From Bacteroides acidifaciens (GTDB taxonomy: Bacteria; Bacteroidota; Bacteroidia; Bacteroidales; Bacteroidaceae): a DNA stretch of 64,000 nt. The position numbers were made by a program, and so were the translations under genes. This document shows, piece after piece, positions 53,803-61,207 of this stretch. Each line of letters opens with the position of its first letter. The first letter of the stretch is position 1. The DNA lies in assembly GCF_903181435.1 (NCBI RefSeq), contig NZ_CAEUHO010000005.1:372001-436000 (forward strand). Direction: 5' to 3'. The notes under the pieces were generated by a model that worked only from the letters and a program-made list of their open reading frames with translations, was not told the origin of the DNA and searched no databases.

Positions 53803-54222
53803 CTATTGCCGAATGGCAATCTGAAACGTCTCTGTGCATTCTCTCAATGCTTGTTCATGATTGACCGTACTTTCTACACAAATGATTCTTCCATAGCTTG
53901 AGTCCTGCCAATGTACGATGTGTTCTTTTGCAGTTTCCGCCAAATCCAGTAATTGCAGGTTGTTTTCCAGTTCGGTAGATTCTGGTCCTATGATATGCAA
54001 TCGTATCTGTACATTTCCGTTCTGTACACCACCGCATGGAGCTTTCCAGGCAATAGGTAGAAATTCAATGTATATGGCAGGTCTTTTATTTGATATGTCA
54101 CTTACTTCGTTCAAGATTTCCGGTTTCCATAATCCGAAATCTTTGAAAACACACTCTTGGGTATTCTCATTGGTGATTTCTTGTAAGCGGCTCACCATTG
54201 CCTGATAAAGTTCTTTTTTCAT
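53803..54222 (-). CDS. Phage tail-completion-like protein (tentative)
   Basis: A 139-residue protein: an N-terminal helix (LYQAMVSRLQEI), a beta strand RPAIYIEFLPIAWKAP, then GNVQIRLHIIGP and a C-terminal strand region. Size and the alternation of a helix with a beta sheet recall tail-terminator or completion proteins of long-tailed phages. I do not recognise it firmly. It is on the opposite strand to the rest of the tail locus, with its start 90 bases from the first promoter module. Confidence 0.45.
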   Translation of the reverse strand: MKKELYQAMVSRLQEITNENTQECVFKDFGLWKPEILNEVSDISNKRPAIYIEFLPIAWKAPCGGVQNGNVQIRLHIIGPESTELENNLQLLDLAETAKEHIVHWQDSSYGRIICVESTVNHEQALRECTETFQIAIRQ

Positions 54223-54307
54223 GATTCAATAAATTAAATATAATATGGATACTAAATAATATCTGCAAATTAGGGTATTTTTGTGTGGATAGAAAAATAA
54301 GTGTGAA

Positions 54308-54376
54308 GTGCCTGCATAGTTCTATGTAACTGTTGCATTATAATTTGCCGATTGTTAGGGATGAGCCTTATGTTTG
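54308..54376 (+). promoter_or_regulatory. Operator-promoter module A of the tail locus
   Basis: An imperfect dyad at 54308-54337 (CATAG/CTATG centre, right arm CTATGTAACTGTTGCA) precedes TTTG (54344-54347), a 21-base spacer and TATGTTTG (54369-54376), a full Bacteroides promoter. The right arm matches the dyads of modules B-D. It drives the assembly-chaperone-like gene 27 or more bases downstream. Confidence 0.7.
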
Positions 54377-54402
54377 CATCCGTATTTGAATTAATAACAT
54401 AA

Positions 54403-54909
54403 ATGTATGTAATGATGAATGAAGAAACAACTACAATGAAACAGAAAGCAGAACTTCGTGCTTCCGGACTTCTGTTGGATATGGGAATCTCTATTCCGGT
54501 CCGTCCTTTACGTTTCATGACAAAGAGGAAGCGGTGTGGGATTACCATGCGTACCCCCGCATTAGGTGGGCTTATCCGGATTTCCCGTAAGTATTTGAGT
54601 CTGGGGGTATCGGTCGATGAAATGCGGGAATATACGTTTGACCGGAACATGGAGTTTGTTGCTGAGCGTGGCAAGGAAATCAGTGAATTGGTGGCCTGCG
54701 CCATCGTCAGCGGTTATATCACAGGGCGAGTGTTTAATAAAGTAGTAGCTTGGTGGTTGCGTTGGCGTGTGCATCCGGCCTATTTGCAGGAAGCCATGTT
54801 GCAGCTATTGCTTTTGTTGGACATAAAGTCTTTCTCGACTACTATCAAATCGGCGCAGATGATGAATGTGATGACTCGCCGTTTGAGCCATGGAACAACA
54901 GGGAGTTAA
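54403..54909 (+). CDS. Tail assembly chaperone-like protein (upstream frame)
   Basis: A 168-residue protein (alternative starts at 54412 and 54415) with a basic N-terminus (RPLRFMTKRKRCGI), RISRKYLSLGVSVDEMREYT and a helical end. Position, size and overlap with the next frame fit the G-type tail assembly chaperone of long-tailed phages, whose gene frameshifts by -1 into a second part. It is the first gene after module A. The assignment is by layout; no domain is firmly recognised. Confidence 0.55.
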   Translation: MYVMMNEETTTMKQKAELRASGLLLDMGISIPVRPLRFMTKRKRCGITMRTPALGGLIRISRKYLSLGVSVDEMREYTFDRNMEFVAERGKEISELVACAIVSGYITGRVFNKVVAWWLRWRVHPAYLQEAMLQLLLLLDIKSFSTTIKSAQMMNVMTRRLSHGTTGS

Positions 54910-55148
54910 AGGGACATACGGAAGGCCCTCATAGCCCGTTCGGATTAATTTGGCAGATAGCTTCTGCTACAGGTTGGACGCCTCACTATATTATGTGGAA
55001 TATCTCATATCCCATGTTACTGCTAATGGCGGCAGATGCACCAAGGTATGTGGATGCGAAAGAGGCACAGAAAAAAGCACGTAGGAATTACCGCAAAGGT
55101 AAGCAGGCGCTTGACTTTTTTCAGACCAGATTATCAAAAGATGAATAA
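54750..55148 (+). CDS. Downstream overlapping frame, likely -1 frameshift product of the assembly-chaperone-like gene
   Basis: This frame overlaps the upstream gene by 160 bases in the -1 frame. Its conserved-looking part is DDSPFEPWNNRELKGHTEG, PHSPFGLIWQIASATGWTPH and a charged lysine-rich end. It has no ATG before the methionine in YIMWN and no ribosome site; only a TTG could start it. That argues that it is translated by frameshifting from the upstream frame, as for G/GT proteins. No textbook heptamer is seen in the overlap, so the site is unknown. Confidence 0.6.
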   Translation: MVVALACASGLFAGSHVAAIAFVGHKVFLDYYQIGADDECDDSPFEPWNNRELKGHTEGPHSPFGLIWQIASATGWTPHYIMWNISYPMLLLMAADAPRYVDAKEAQKKARRNYRKGKQALDFFQTRLSKDE

Positions 55149-55171
55149 ATATAAACCTAAAATAGAATCAT

Positions 55172-55567
55172 ATGACTAGAGGATTGAGAAATAATAATCC
55201 AGGTAACATTCGTCATGATGGTACACGATGGCAGGGAGAAATAATTCCCTCAACAGATTTTGCATTCAAACAGTTCAAAACGATGGCATATGGCTATAGA
55301 GCCATGTTGAAGCTACTACGTAATTATTCGTTGTTGCATCATTGCTATACTATCCGTACGATGGTGAGCCGATGGGCTCCACCTTCGGAGAACGATACGA
55401 AAGGCTATATTACTACTGTCGCGAAGATAGCGGGCATCGACCCCGACCGGCGGATTGATGTTTATGACCGTCATCTCATGTGTTCGCTGGCGGGAGCTAT
55501 GAGTCGGGTGGAGAATGGAGTGCCGGCTGTCATGGCTGATGTGGAAGCCGGATGGGATTTACTTTAA
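55172..55567 (+). CDS. Phage lysozyme-like / P5-type endolysin
   Basis: A 131-residue protein with RGLRNNNPGNIRHDG, WQGEI and FKQFKTMAYGYRAMLKLL, the start of phage structural-lytic proteins of the P5 type, followed by WAPPSENDTKGYI and AKIAGIDPDRRIDVYD. Such proteins cut peptidoglycan. It lacks a signal peptide. It follows the chaperone-like pair by 23 bases and precedes the spanin-like genes, so this stretch is a lysis module. Confidence 0.8.
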   Translation: MTRGLRNNNPGNIRHDGTRWQGEIIPSTDFAFKQFKTMAYGYRAMLKLLRNYSLLHHCYTIRTMVSRWAPPSENDTKGYITTVAKIAGIDPDRRIDVYDRHLMCSLAGAMSRVENGVPAVMADVEAGWDLL

Positions 55568-55580
55568 CGGATAGAGAACG

Positions 55581-55988
55581 ATGGATATGTTCATGCAAAT
55601 ATTGGCTATGCTATTCCCGGCCGGAATAGGCTCAATCGTAACTTGGATGTTTAGCCGTAATCTCTACCGCGCTAAAAAAAAGAAGGAAGTACATGATATT
55701 TATCAGGTGATGTACGATGATGTATGTACAACTTTAACTCATATCAAAGATGAAAATAGAAAATTATATCAGATTGTGGAGCGGTTTGAGAAAGCGGTAC
55801 TCAGAGCTACGGATTGTTGTTATTGGGATGATTGTCCTATGCGGCATGAGTTGCAGGAGTCAGCAGAACTTGCAAGTACAGTCAGATTATCAGGGCGACA
55901 GTCTCCGGTCAAGAAAAAGGGTGGAACTGGCACTCATGCCCGTGCCGCCAAGTCGGGCAAAAATCAAACTGATAATACCACAGATTGA
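55581..55988 (+). CDS. Holin- or i-spanin-like membrane protein
   Basis: A 135-residue protein with one N-terminal membrane segment (FMQILAMLFPAGIGSIVTWMF), a charged stretch (YRAKKKKEVHDIY) and a coiled coil (LTHIKDENRKLYQIVERFEKAV). One helix plus a periplasmic coiled coil is the plan of an inner-membrane spanin (Rz). The next gene is embedded in it in the +1 frame, the arrangement known for Rz/Rz1. It is 13 bases after the lysozyme-like gene. Confidence 0.6.
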   Translation: MDMFMQILAMLFPAGIGSIVTWMFSRNLYRAKKKKEVHDIYQVMYDDVCTTLTHIKDENRKLYQIVERFEKAVLRATDCCYWDDCPMRHELQESAELASTVRLSGRQSPVKKKGGTGTHARAAKSGKNQTDNTTD

Positions 55989-56292
55989 ATCTCTTCCGGT
56001 TGGAGCCGGATATATGCATCAGAGTGATCGTGCCACAATAAACATCACCAAGGCAGAAGGGGATACCTTGTATCTGACTGCTACTTGTGACAGTTTGCAA
56101 CGGGAGTATTTACGGTTGGAGGAGGAGTTGCTCCGGTTTCGTGATTCTTCCACGCGCCAGTCGGTTTCTCTTATGACAAGAGGGCCGACCGGATGGCAGT
56201 CATTCTGGATATACTTTGGAAAATGCTCGGCTATTATTTTTTCTTTTGTCTTGATAATAAAAATGAAGAAAAGTAACAGTTCGTTTTGTTGA
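55750..56292 (+). CDS. Embedded lipoprotein, o-spanin-like
   Basis: A 180-residue protein that begins inside the preceding gene in the +1 frame. The start contains a lipobox (VVIGMIVLCGMSCRS), so the mature protein would be lipidated at the cysteine near residue 35. A proline-containing stretch (LMPVPPSRAKIKLIIP) and a coiled coil (CDSLQREYLRLEEELLRF) follow, then a C-terminal membrane segment (WIYFGKCSAIIFSFVLII), which ordinary Rz1 proteins lack. It is the likely outer-membrane partner of the preceding protein. Confidence 0.6.
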   Translation: MKIENYIRLWSGLRKRYSELRIVVIGMIVLCGMSCRSQQNLQVQSDYQGDSLRSRKRVELALMPVPPSRAKIKLIIPQIESLPVGAGYMHQSDRATINITKAEGDTLYLTATCDSLQREYLRLEEELLRFRDSSTRQSVSLMTRGPTGWQSFWIYFGKCSAIIFSFVLIIKMKKSNSSFC

Positions 56293-56358
56293 ATGAGATT
56301 GAAAAAGGAAGTTCTGTGTAAATGAATTATATTCATAAACGCAGAACTTCCTTTTTTG

Positions 56359-56556
56359 CTAGACATCGTAATCCGGGAACTTGGTGATTGCGTTGAGGTA
56401 GTTATAGAATGTTTTCTCTGAGATATGATAGATTGGGTATATATACCGTCTAAGAATTTCTCTGTTGGATAAACCTGACCGTGAGTACTTGTCATAAATT
56501 CGATTTACGTCTTTTACTCTCTCCTCGTAACTTTTGCCTTTCATTTCGTTTTTCAT
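56359..56556 (-). CDS. Small HTH-like protein, paralog 1
   Basis: A 65-residue basic protein (YEERVKDVNRIYDKYSRSGL, then NREILRRYIYPIYHISEKTF) with a helix-turn-helix-like pattern. Its paralog is at 57874-58080, so the pair brackets the two tube genes. The start at 56556 faces operator module B. It may be a local regulator or a degenerate terminase-type HTH; no direct evidence. Confidence 0.6.
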   Translation of the reverse strand: MKNEMKGKSYEERVKDVNRIYDKYSRSGLSNREILRRYIYPIYHISEKTFYNYLNAITKFPDYDV

Positions 56557-56666
56557 AATCTAATTTTTTTGGTTTTTTTACTCTTTTATTTCAATTCCTT
56601 GTCTTGGATTTGATGTCATAAAGATATGGAAAAATAATTATATTATAATAGAAAAAATGAGGCTTG

Positions 56667-56738
56667 TGCAATGCTTACATACATTTATGCAAGCGTTATA
56701 CTGTTATTTGTTTTCCACTTCTCATCCCTGTATGTTTG
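56667..56738 (+). promoter_or_regulatory. Operator-promoter module B
   Basis: Dyad arms TGCAATGCTTACATA (56667-56681) and TATGCAAGCGTTATA (56686-56700) match 11 of 15 in reverse complement. Then come TTTG (56707-56710), a 20-base spacer and TATGTTTG (56731-56738). It lies 39 bases before the first tube gene. Confidence 0.8.
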
Positions 56739-56777
56739 CACTGTCGTTTTTATTAATAACTAAAAAATAGATTTATT

Positions 56778-57269
56778 ATGGCACAAATTAATGACGGTCT
56801 GACTTTTGGGTTGGACCAGTTTAAATTCAACAATCAAGTATTAGGTTACATTAGTGAAGAAGGTCTGGCTTGGGGAGGTGACAAACCCGAGAAGGTGAAG
56901 ATTAATGCTGCTCAGGTGAAATCCGGACCGGTGAAGATCATTACCAAGAACAACGGCACTAATGTGATTACGTTTAAGCTTATTCAGCTTGACGGTCCTC
57001 ATTGCGAAGCGGTGATGGGTGGAAAGACAGAAGCTAATGGTACGTACACACCGCCTGTTGCAGTAACATTGGAAGGTCCTGCCGAAATCGTTTGCAGTAG
57101 TGGACATACTATTCGCATCAGTAAAGGTAGTCTGTCTGCCAAACTTTCCGGTAATATTAATGGTAGCGAGGTTCTGGCTATCGAATGCGAACTGGAGATA
57201 ATGGCTGCTGCTGACGGTGGGGCTGGCTATACTATCTGTCCGCCCGCAAGCTCTCCTGCAAATGCTTGA
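56778..57269 (+). CDS. Tail tube-like protein 1
   Basis: A 163-residue beta-rich protein (MAQINDGLTFGLDQFKFNNQ start; SEEGLAWGGDKPEKVKINAA; KLSGNINGSEVLAIECELEI). The following gene is a close paralog (roughly three quarters identical by eye). Size, fold pattern and position before a tape-measure gene fit a tail tube protein. Two tandem tube genes are unusual and may make two tube segments or alternatives. Module B drives it. Confidence 0.65.
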   Translation: MAQINDGLTFGLDQFKFNNQVLGYISEEGLAWGGDKPEKVKINAAQVKSGPVKIITKNNGTNVITFKLIQLDGPHCEAVMGGKTEANGTYTPPVAVTLEGPAEIVCSSGHTIRISKGSLSAKLSGNINGSEVLAIECELEIMAAADGGAGYTICPPASSPANA

Positions 57270-57320
57270 TTGAAGAATTGAGTGATTACTTATTTTATTA
57301 ATTAAAAACAAATTAAAATT

Positions 57321-57809
57321 ATGGCACAAGTAAATGATGGTCTTACATATGGATTAGACCAGTTTAAGTTTGGTGAAAAAGTATTGGGTTATATTAGTGA
57401 AGAAGGTCTGGCGTGGGGCGGAGATAAACCTGAAAAGGTGAAAATCAATGCCGCTCAGGTGAAAGGTGGTCCGGTGAAAGTGATTACCAAAAACAATGGT
57501 ACGAACGTGATTACTTTCAAGCTTATCCAGCTTGATGGTGTGCATTGCAAGGATGTGATGGGAGGTACTGTTGCTGCTGACGGTACATATACTCCACCGG
57601 CAACGGTAGAAGATTTGGTTGGGGTTGCGGACATCAAGTGTGCGAGCGGTCATACTATCCGTGTCTTCAATGGTAGCCTTTCCGCTAAGCTTTCCGGTAA
57701 TATCAATGGTAGCGAGGTACTGGCTATCGAGTGCGAATTGGAAGTGCTGGCCCCTGCTGACGGTGGTGCCGGTTACGCCATTTATCCGCCGGCAGTAACT
57801 CCTGCATAA
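57321..57809 (+). CDS. Tail tube-like protein 2
   Basis: A 162-residue paralog of the preceding protein, with the same start (MAQVNDGLTYGLDQFKFGEK) and the same KLSGNINGSEVLAIECELEV end. Differences concentrate in the loop TVAADGTYTPPATVEDLV. It is 51 bases after tube 1 and is followed by a strong terminator. Confidence 0.65.
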   Translation: MAQVNDGLTYGLDQFKFGEKVLGYISEEGLAWGGDKPEKVKINAAQVKGGPVKVITKNNGTNVITFKLIQLDGVHCKDVMGGTVAADGTYTPPATVEDLVGVADIKCASGHTIRVFNGSLSAKLSGNINGSEVLAIECELEVLAPADGGAGYAIYPPAVTPA

Positions 57810-57827
57810 GGATTGGTTTTATAAGAA

Positions 57828-57875
57828 GACCGGAGCTGATATGTCAATCTCTTTAATCAGCTCCGGTCTTTTTTT
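57828..57875 (+). terminator. Terminator after tube 2
   Basis: Perfect 13-base arms GACCGGAGCTGAT / ATCAGCTCCGGTC around a 15-base loop, then seven T. A decayed copy of the same terminator occurs at 60031-60075. Confidence 0.9.
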
Positions 57876-58080
57876 ACTTGGAATCCTTCTCCGTATCCGG
57901 GAATCTTGCACTTGCGTTGAGGCAATTGTAAAAAGTCTTTTCAGAGATACGATAGATAGGATAAATGAATTTTCTAAAAATCTCTCTGTTGGTCAAACCT
58001 TCTTTTGAGTGCTCGTCATAAATCCTATTTACATCTATCACTCTCTTTTTATAACTGTTTCCTATAAATTCATACTTCAT
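57874..58080 (-). CDS. Small HTH-like protein, paralog 2
   Basis: A 68-residue basic protein (YKKRVIDVNRIYDEHSKEGL, NREIFRKFIYPIYRISEKTF) clearly related to the one at 56359-56556. It converges on the tube operon and abuts its terminator. The 324-base gap upstream (58081-58404) has no gene; it holds a -7-like TACTTTTG at 58351-58358 and an inverted pair AATAGAAT/ATTCTATT near 58306-58335. Confidence 0.6.
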   Translation of the reverse strand: MKYEFIGNSYKKRVIDVNRIYDEHSKEGLTNREIFRKFIYPIYRISEKTFYNCLNASARFPDTEKDSK

Positions 58081-58350
58081 ATATTTATTGAATAATGGTT
58101 AGTTCGTGTGTTGTTCCCTACCTAATCCTTAATTACAAAAGTATGAATAAATAACTGAATTATCATCATAAAGCTAAAAATAATTGTTATGGAAGTGCAT
58201 ATTTCAGCTTCATTGACATGAGGCTGTTACTTTGACAAGTAAGAGAGCGTCCACAGGTTGGAAGCTTTTCTTTTAATTTACCCATCGTCAATGTTGTACA
58301 TTTTTTAATAGAATATTTTGAATAAAACATTCTATTACAGAATATTTGAT

Positions 58351-58358
58351 TACTTTTG
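58351..58358 (+). promoter_or_regulatory. -7 element of cassette 1
   Basis: TACTTTTG fits TAnnTTTG. The leader after it (ATAACAAAACAATTTATTAA, 58367 onward) is repeated before cassette 2 at 60587, where the -7 element is TATCTTTG (60571-60578). The dyad of modules A-D is absent here, so the cassettes have their own control. Confidence 0.5.
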
Positions 58359-58404
58359 CATTACAGATAACAAAACAATTTATTAACTAAAATGCTTCTA
58401 AGGT

Positions 58405-58764
58405 ATGAAAAACTATTTATTTTTGGCGATAGCTGTTATCGCAATTGCTTTTTTCTCTTGTAAGGATGATGACAAAGACGCATTGTCTGGCACAACTTGG
58501 GTATGTAATGAGGACGTTTCGGGTTTCGACGAATGCTCTCGTACTATACAATTTCATATGAATGGAGAATGCTCAGTGGAAGTTGTAGAAAAACTGCATG
58601 GAGAAGATGAAAGTCGTTTTACGGCTAATGGAAAATATGAGTATGCCGCTCCATCTGTTTCAATAACTTGGTTTGATGGATATAAAGAGAATGGAACAAT
58701 CGAAGGTACTAAAATGACTTTGGTTGATGAGGATGGATATTCTGAGATTTTTGTAAAGCAGTAA
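58405..58764 (+). CDS. Small lipoprotein of cassette 1
   Basis: A 119-residue lipoprotein; the start KNYLFLAIAVIAIAFFSC ends in a lipobox, followed by acidic KDDDKD, which resembles the surface-export signal. The mature part is beta-rich (GTTWVCNEDVSGFDECSRTI), like small lipocalin-like Bacteroides lipoproteins. No function recognised. It is 11 bases before its partner. A related start (MKNYLFLAMAV) occurs in cassette 2. Confidence 0.75.
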   Translation: MKNYLFLAIAVIAIAFFSCKDDDKDALSGTTWVCNEDVSGFDECSRTIQFHMNGECSVEVVEKLHGEDESRFTANGKYEYAAPSVSITWFDGYKENGTIEGTKMTLVDEDGYSEIFVKQ

Positions 58765-58775
58765 ACCTATCAGTA

Positions 58776-59825
58776 ATGAATAGCAAGTGTGAGTTTTTTA
58801 TAGCCAAACTGGTATTGTTCATGCTATTGTTTGTTTTTAATGATGTAGCAATAGCACAAATATCGAAGATAAAAACGGTTCAGGAAGAGACTCCTGAACA
58901 AGAAGTTGTTGCTCCTTACGATAGTTTGGAGAATATTTGTAAGGAGAACTTCCGTAGTCAGGTGGGACAGACTTTGTATTTGAATGATGATGCAATTGCT
59001 AAGAAATGGGGAGTGTATTCAGGTATTACTACAATGCCTAAGTTTGAGTATTTTGCATTAGTGCTTAAGAATAAGAATATGAGGTATTTGCCTGACTCTA
59101 TAGTGTATAAGTTTACGGTGGGAGAAGGGCAACGTGGCTCAGATTATGAATCTGTTGTAGGTAAATACTATTATGTGAACCGTTTGATTGAAGATCCTAA
59201 GAATGGTCCTAAGAAATTCGCCTCAAATTATTCTTATGAACTTATCATGAAAGATGCTCCTAATGATACTGTTTATTTTGATTTTGATTCTCGTGATGCA
59301 TATTTTAGAACATTAATAAATGTCGGTTATATCGAAAAACTGAAACAGAAATATGTTGGTAAGGAACTAATTATTCATAAAGATGATAGTGGCTTGGAGA
59401 AGATTGGCACAGGGAAATATGAAAAAATACCTAAAGGAACTCATCTAAAGTGTACAGACATAAGTATTGAAGATGGAAATCAATATCATATTTTGCTGAT
59501 ATTACATCACGATAAGTATGGTGACTTTTATGCTGATCTTACGCTTGGTGTTGAGATGGAAAGATTGGATACCCCTGAAATGTATAAAGTTCGTTTACAA
59601 AAGGAAGCAACTTTAGCTCGAAAATATGGTAAGGTTAATGCAGATCTCATAATAAGGAATCAAGTACGTACCGGATGGAGCAAGGCTATGTGTCGTGAAT
59701 CTTGGGGTGCTCCAAAATCAGTAAATGTAATATCTGGTGCGGATGGAACAACAGAACAGTGGGTATACTCCTCAAGTTGTTATTTATACTTTAAGAATGG
59801 AGTTCTGACTACTATTCAATACTAG
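58776..59825 (+). CDS. Exported protein with BamE/SmpA-like C-terminal end, cassette 1
   Basis: A 349-residue protein with a signal sequence (FFIAKLVLFMLLFVFNDVAIA). The body contains the repeated-looking YELIMKDAPNDTVYF and KEATLARKYGKVNADLI. The end, GWSKAMCRESWGAPKSVN with TEQWVYSSSCYLYFKNG, resembles the small BamE-like fold (lGxPxxv...eqWvY...F.nG). The paralog is at 61208-62236. No defined function. It sits inside the tail locus between tube and tape measure, so it is a cargo (moron) gene. Confidence 0.7.
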   Translation: MNSKCEFFIAKLVLFMLLFVFNDVAIAQISKIKTVQEETPEQEVVAPYDSLENICKENFRSQVGQTLYLNDDAIAKKWGVYSGITTMPKFEYFALVLKNKNMRYLPDSIVYKFTVGEGQRGSDYESVVGKYYYVNRLIEDPKNGPKKFASNYSYELIMKDAPNDTVYFDFDSRDAYFRTLINVGYIEKLKQKYVGKELIIHKDDSGLEKIGTGKYEKIPKGTHLKCTDISIEDGNQYHILLILHHDKYGDFYADLTLGVEMERLDTPEMYKVRLQKEATLARKYGKVNADLIIRNQVRTGWSKAMCRESWGAPKSVNVISGADGTTEQWVYSSSCYLYFKNGVLTTIQY

Positions 59826-59856
59826 TTGATAAATCATTCTTTATTTATAATAAGTC

Positions 59857-59928
59857 TGTAACGCTTACATATATTTATGTAGGCGTTACAGACTTATTTG
59901 TGTTATAGGTTTTCCTATGGTATGTTTG
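59857..59928 (+). promoter_or_regulatory. Operator-promoter module C
   Basis: Dyad arms TGTAACGCTTACATA (59857-59871) and TATGTAGGCGTTACA (59876-59890) match 14 of 15. Then come TTTG (59897-59900), a 20-base spacer and TATGTTTG (59921-59928). It now leads only into a truncated copy of the tape-measure start. Confidence 0.85.
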
Positions 59929-59976
59929 TGTTGCTTTAATTGAATAAATGATGTAATATTAAACAATATCAAGTAC

Positions 59977-60042
59977 ATGGGAACAATCGATTTAGAAAAA
60001 ATTATGAATAGTAATACCTTGCAAAATAAAGACCGGATCTGA
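59977..60042 (+). pseudogene. Truncated tape-measure start
   Basis: ATG 59977 begins MGTIDLEKIMNSNTLQNKD and stops at 60040-60042. It aligns with the start of the real tape-measure gene at 62407 (MNSIDLEIIMRDS) and lies at the same distance from its promoter module. It is the stump left when the second cassette came in. Confidence 0.7.
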
Positions 60043-60075
60043 TGTGTCAATTTCTTTAATCAGCTCCGGTTTCTT
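60031..60075 (+). terminator. Copy of the tube-operon terminator
   Basis: The sequence from GACCGGA to CTCCGGT closely matches 57828-57868 with several changes (TC for GC, TTCTTTTT for the T-run). It marks a recombination joint between the tape-measure stump and a copied tube terminator. Confidence 0.75.
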
Positions 60076-60097
60076 TTTGCTTTTTTGTGAGCTGCTG

Positions 60098-60367
60098 TCA
60101 TTGATAAACCTTACTTGGACTCTTTATAATTTTTACATTTACATCTAATCCGCCGTAAGGAGTGTCTACTTTAATTTTATTATTCACATTTACATCTATT
60201 CCATTATAAGGAACCGAAACAATATTTACGTCTAAGGGGGTGTTGAGAGCCAGGTTCATAGAATGTGCACGAGTAGAAGGTATAAACTCGATGTTTCGAT
60301 ATGCTATTATCGACACTGAAATAGCAATAACTGTCAAGACGAGTTTGGTATATAAATCTATTTTCAT
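60098..60367 (-). CDS. Small membrane-anchored protein
   Basis: An 89-residue protein (start MKIDLYTKLVLTVIAISVSI) with one N-terminal membrane helix and a short hydrophilic tail that contains the near-repeat DVNIVSVPYNGIDVNV and YGGLDVNVKI. Similar small single-helix proteins are common in Bacteroides mobile DNA, function unknown. It is on the opposite strand between the two cassettes. Confidence 0.6.
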   Translation of the reverse strand: MKIDLYTKLVLTVIAISVSIIAYRNIEFIPSTRAHSMNLALNTPLDVNIVSVPYNGIDVNVNNKIKVDTPYGGLDVNVKIIKSPSKVYQ

Positions 60368-60623
60368 CATAATTGGTAATTTGTTTAAGGTGATTCAATA
60401 ATAATCTCGTTATTCTCTTCCGCCAAATTTTAATGAGGGAAAATCCTATTCTAAAGGAAATTAACTAATTTCATGTATGGATTTTCCTAAAAATATAGAT
60501 AAGAATAATAGTGATGTTTTTTATCTATTGATTTTTCTTGAATATAAGGAATTATTTCTGAATCTTTCTTTATCTTTGTGCTATCTATAACAAAACAATT
60601 TATTAACTAAAATAGCAACCGAT

Positions 60624-61196
60624 ATGAAAAACTATTTATTCTTGGCGATGGCTGTTGTCTCAATGATGTTTTCTTCTTGTAAAAACGATGATGATGAAAA
60701 TAAGAACTTAAATCAGACGGTTTGGATAAACGGGTATGAACTTGGTTTTCATCAGGGAGATAAAGCGCTCGCTTCTATTACCTTTCTTTTCTTTCCGGAA
60801 AATTCAGGAAAAGAATATGTGACGGGTAATAATAAAGTATCTGTTGAATCAGAATATGCTTATAGTTGCCTTCAAGAGGAGGAAACTTATAAGATGTTAC
60901 GGGAAAACAATCAAATGAAGCTTGATGATGGTACAATCGTTAATGCAATTTATAAGTTTAAAACTTCCATTATTTCGGGCAAGACTTTAGAAGTGGATGT
61001 TCCTGTTGGTCGTTATTTTGTGGTAGCGTATGACGATACTTCTGAAGCTAAATATAGAAATAAGTATACATGTAAATACTATGATGTCTATAGTCGTTAT
61101 AATCCCATAACATTGACAGTTGTGATGCCTGGTGATTTGACTCAGTGTGGATGTATTCCTTGGCTGAATTGGAAAGATAATCCTTATGAATTTTAA
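60624..61196 (+). CDS. Small lipoprotein of cassette 2
   Basis: A 190-residue lipoprotein whose signal MKNYLFLAMAVVSMMFSSC parallels cassette 1, again followed by an acidic tail KNDDDENKN. The mature part (VWINGYELGFHQGDKALASI; ITLTVVMPGDLTQCGCIPW) is not like that of cassette 1, so the export signal is shared but the cargo domain differs. It is 11 bases before its BamE-like partner, the same spacing as in cassette 1. Confidence 0.7.
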   Translation: MKNYLFLAMAVVSMMFSSCKNDDDENKNLNQTVWINGYELGFHQGDKALASITFLFFPENSGKEYVTGNNKVSVESEYAYSCLQEEETYKMLRENNQMKLDDGTIVNAIYKFKTSIISGKTLEVDVPVGRYFVVAYDDTSEAKYRNKYTCKYYDVYSRYNPITLTVVMPGDLTQCGCIPWLNWKDNPYEF

Positions 61197-61207
61197 AGTA
61201 GTATAAA

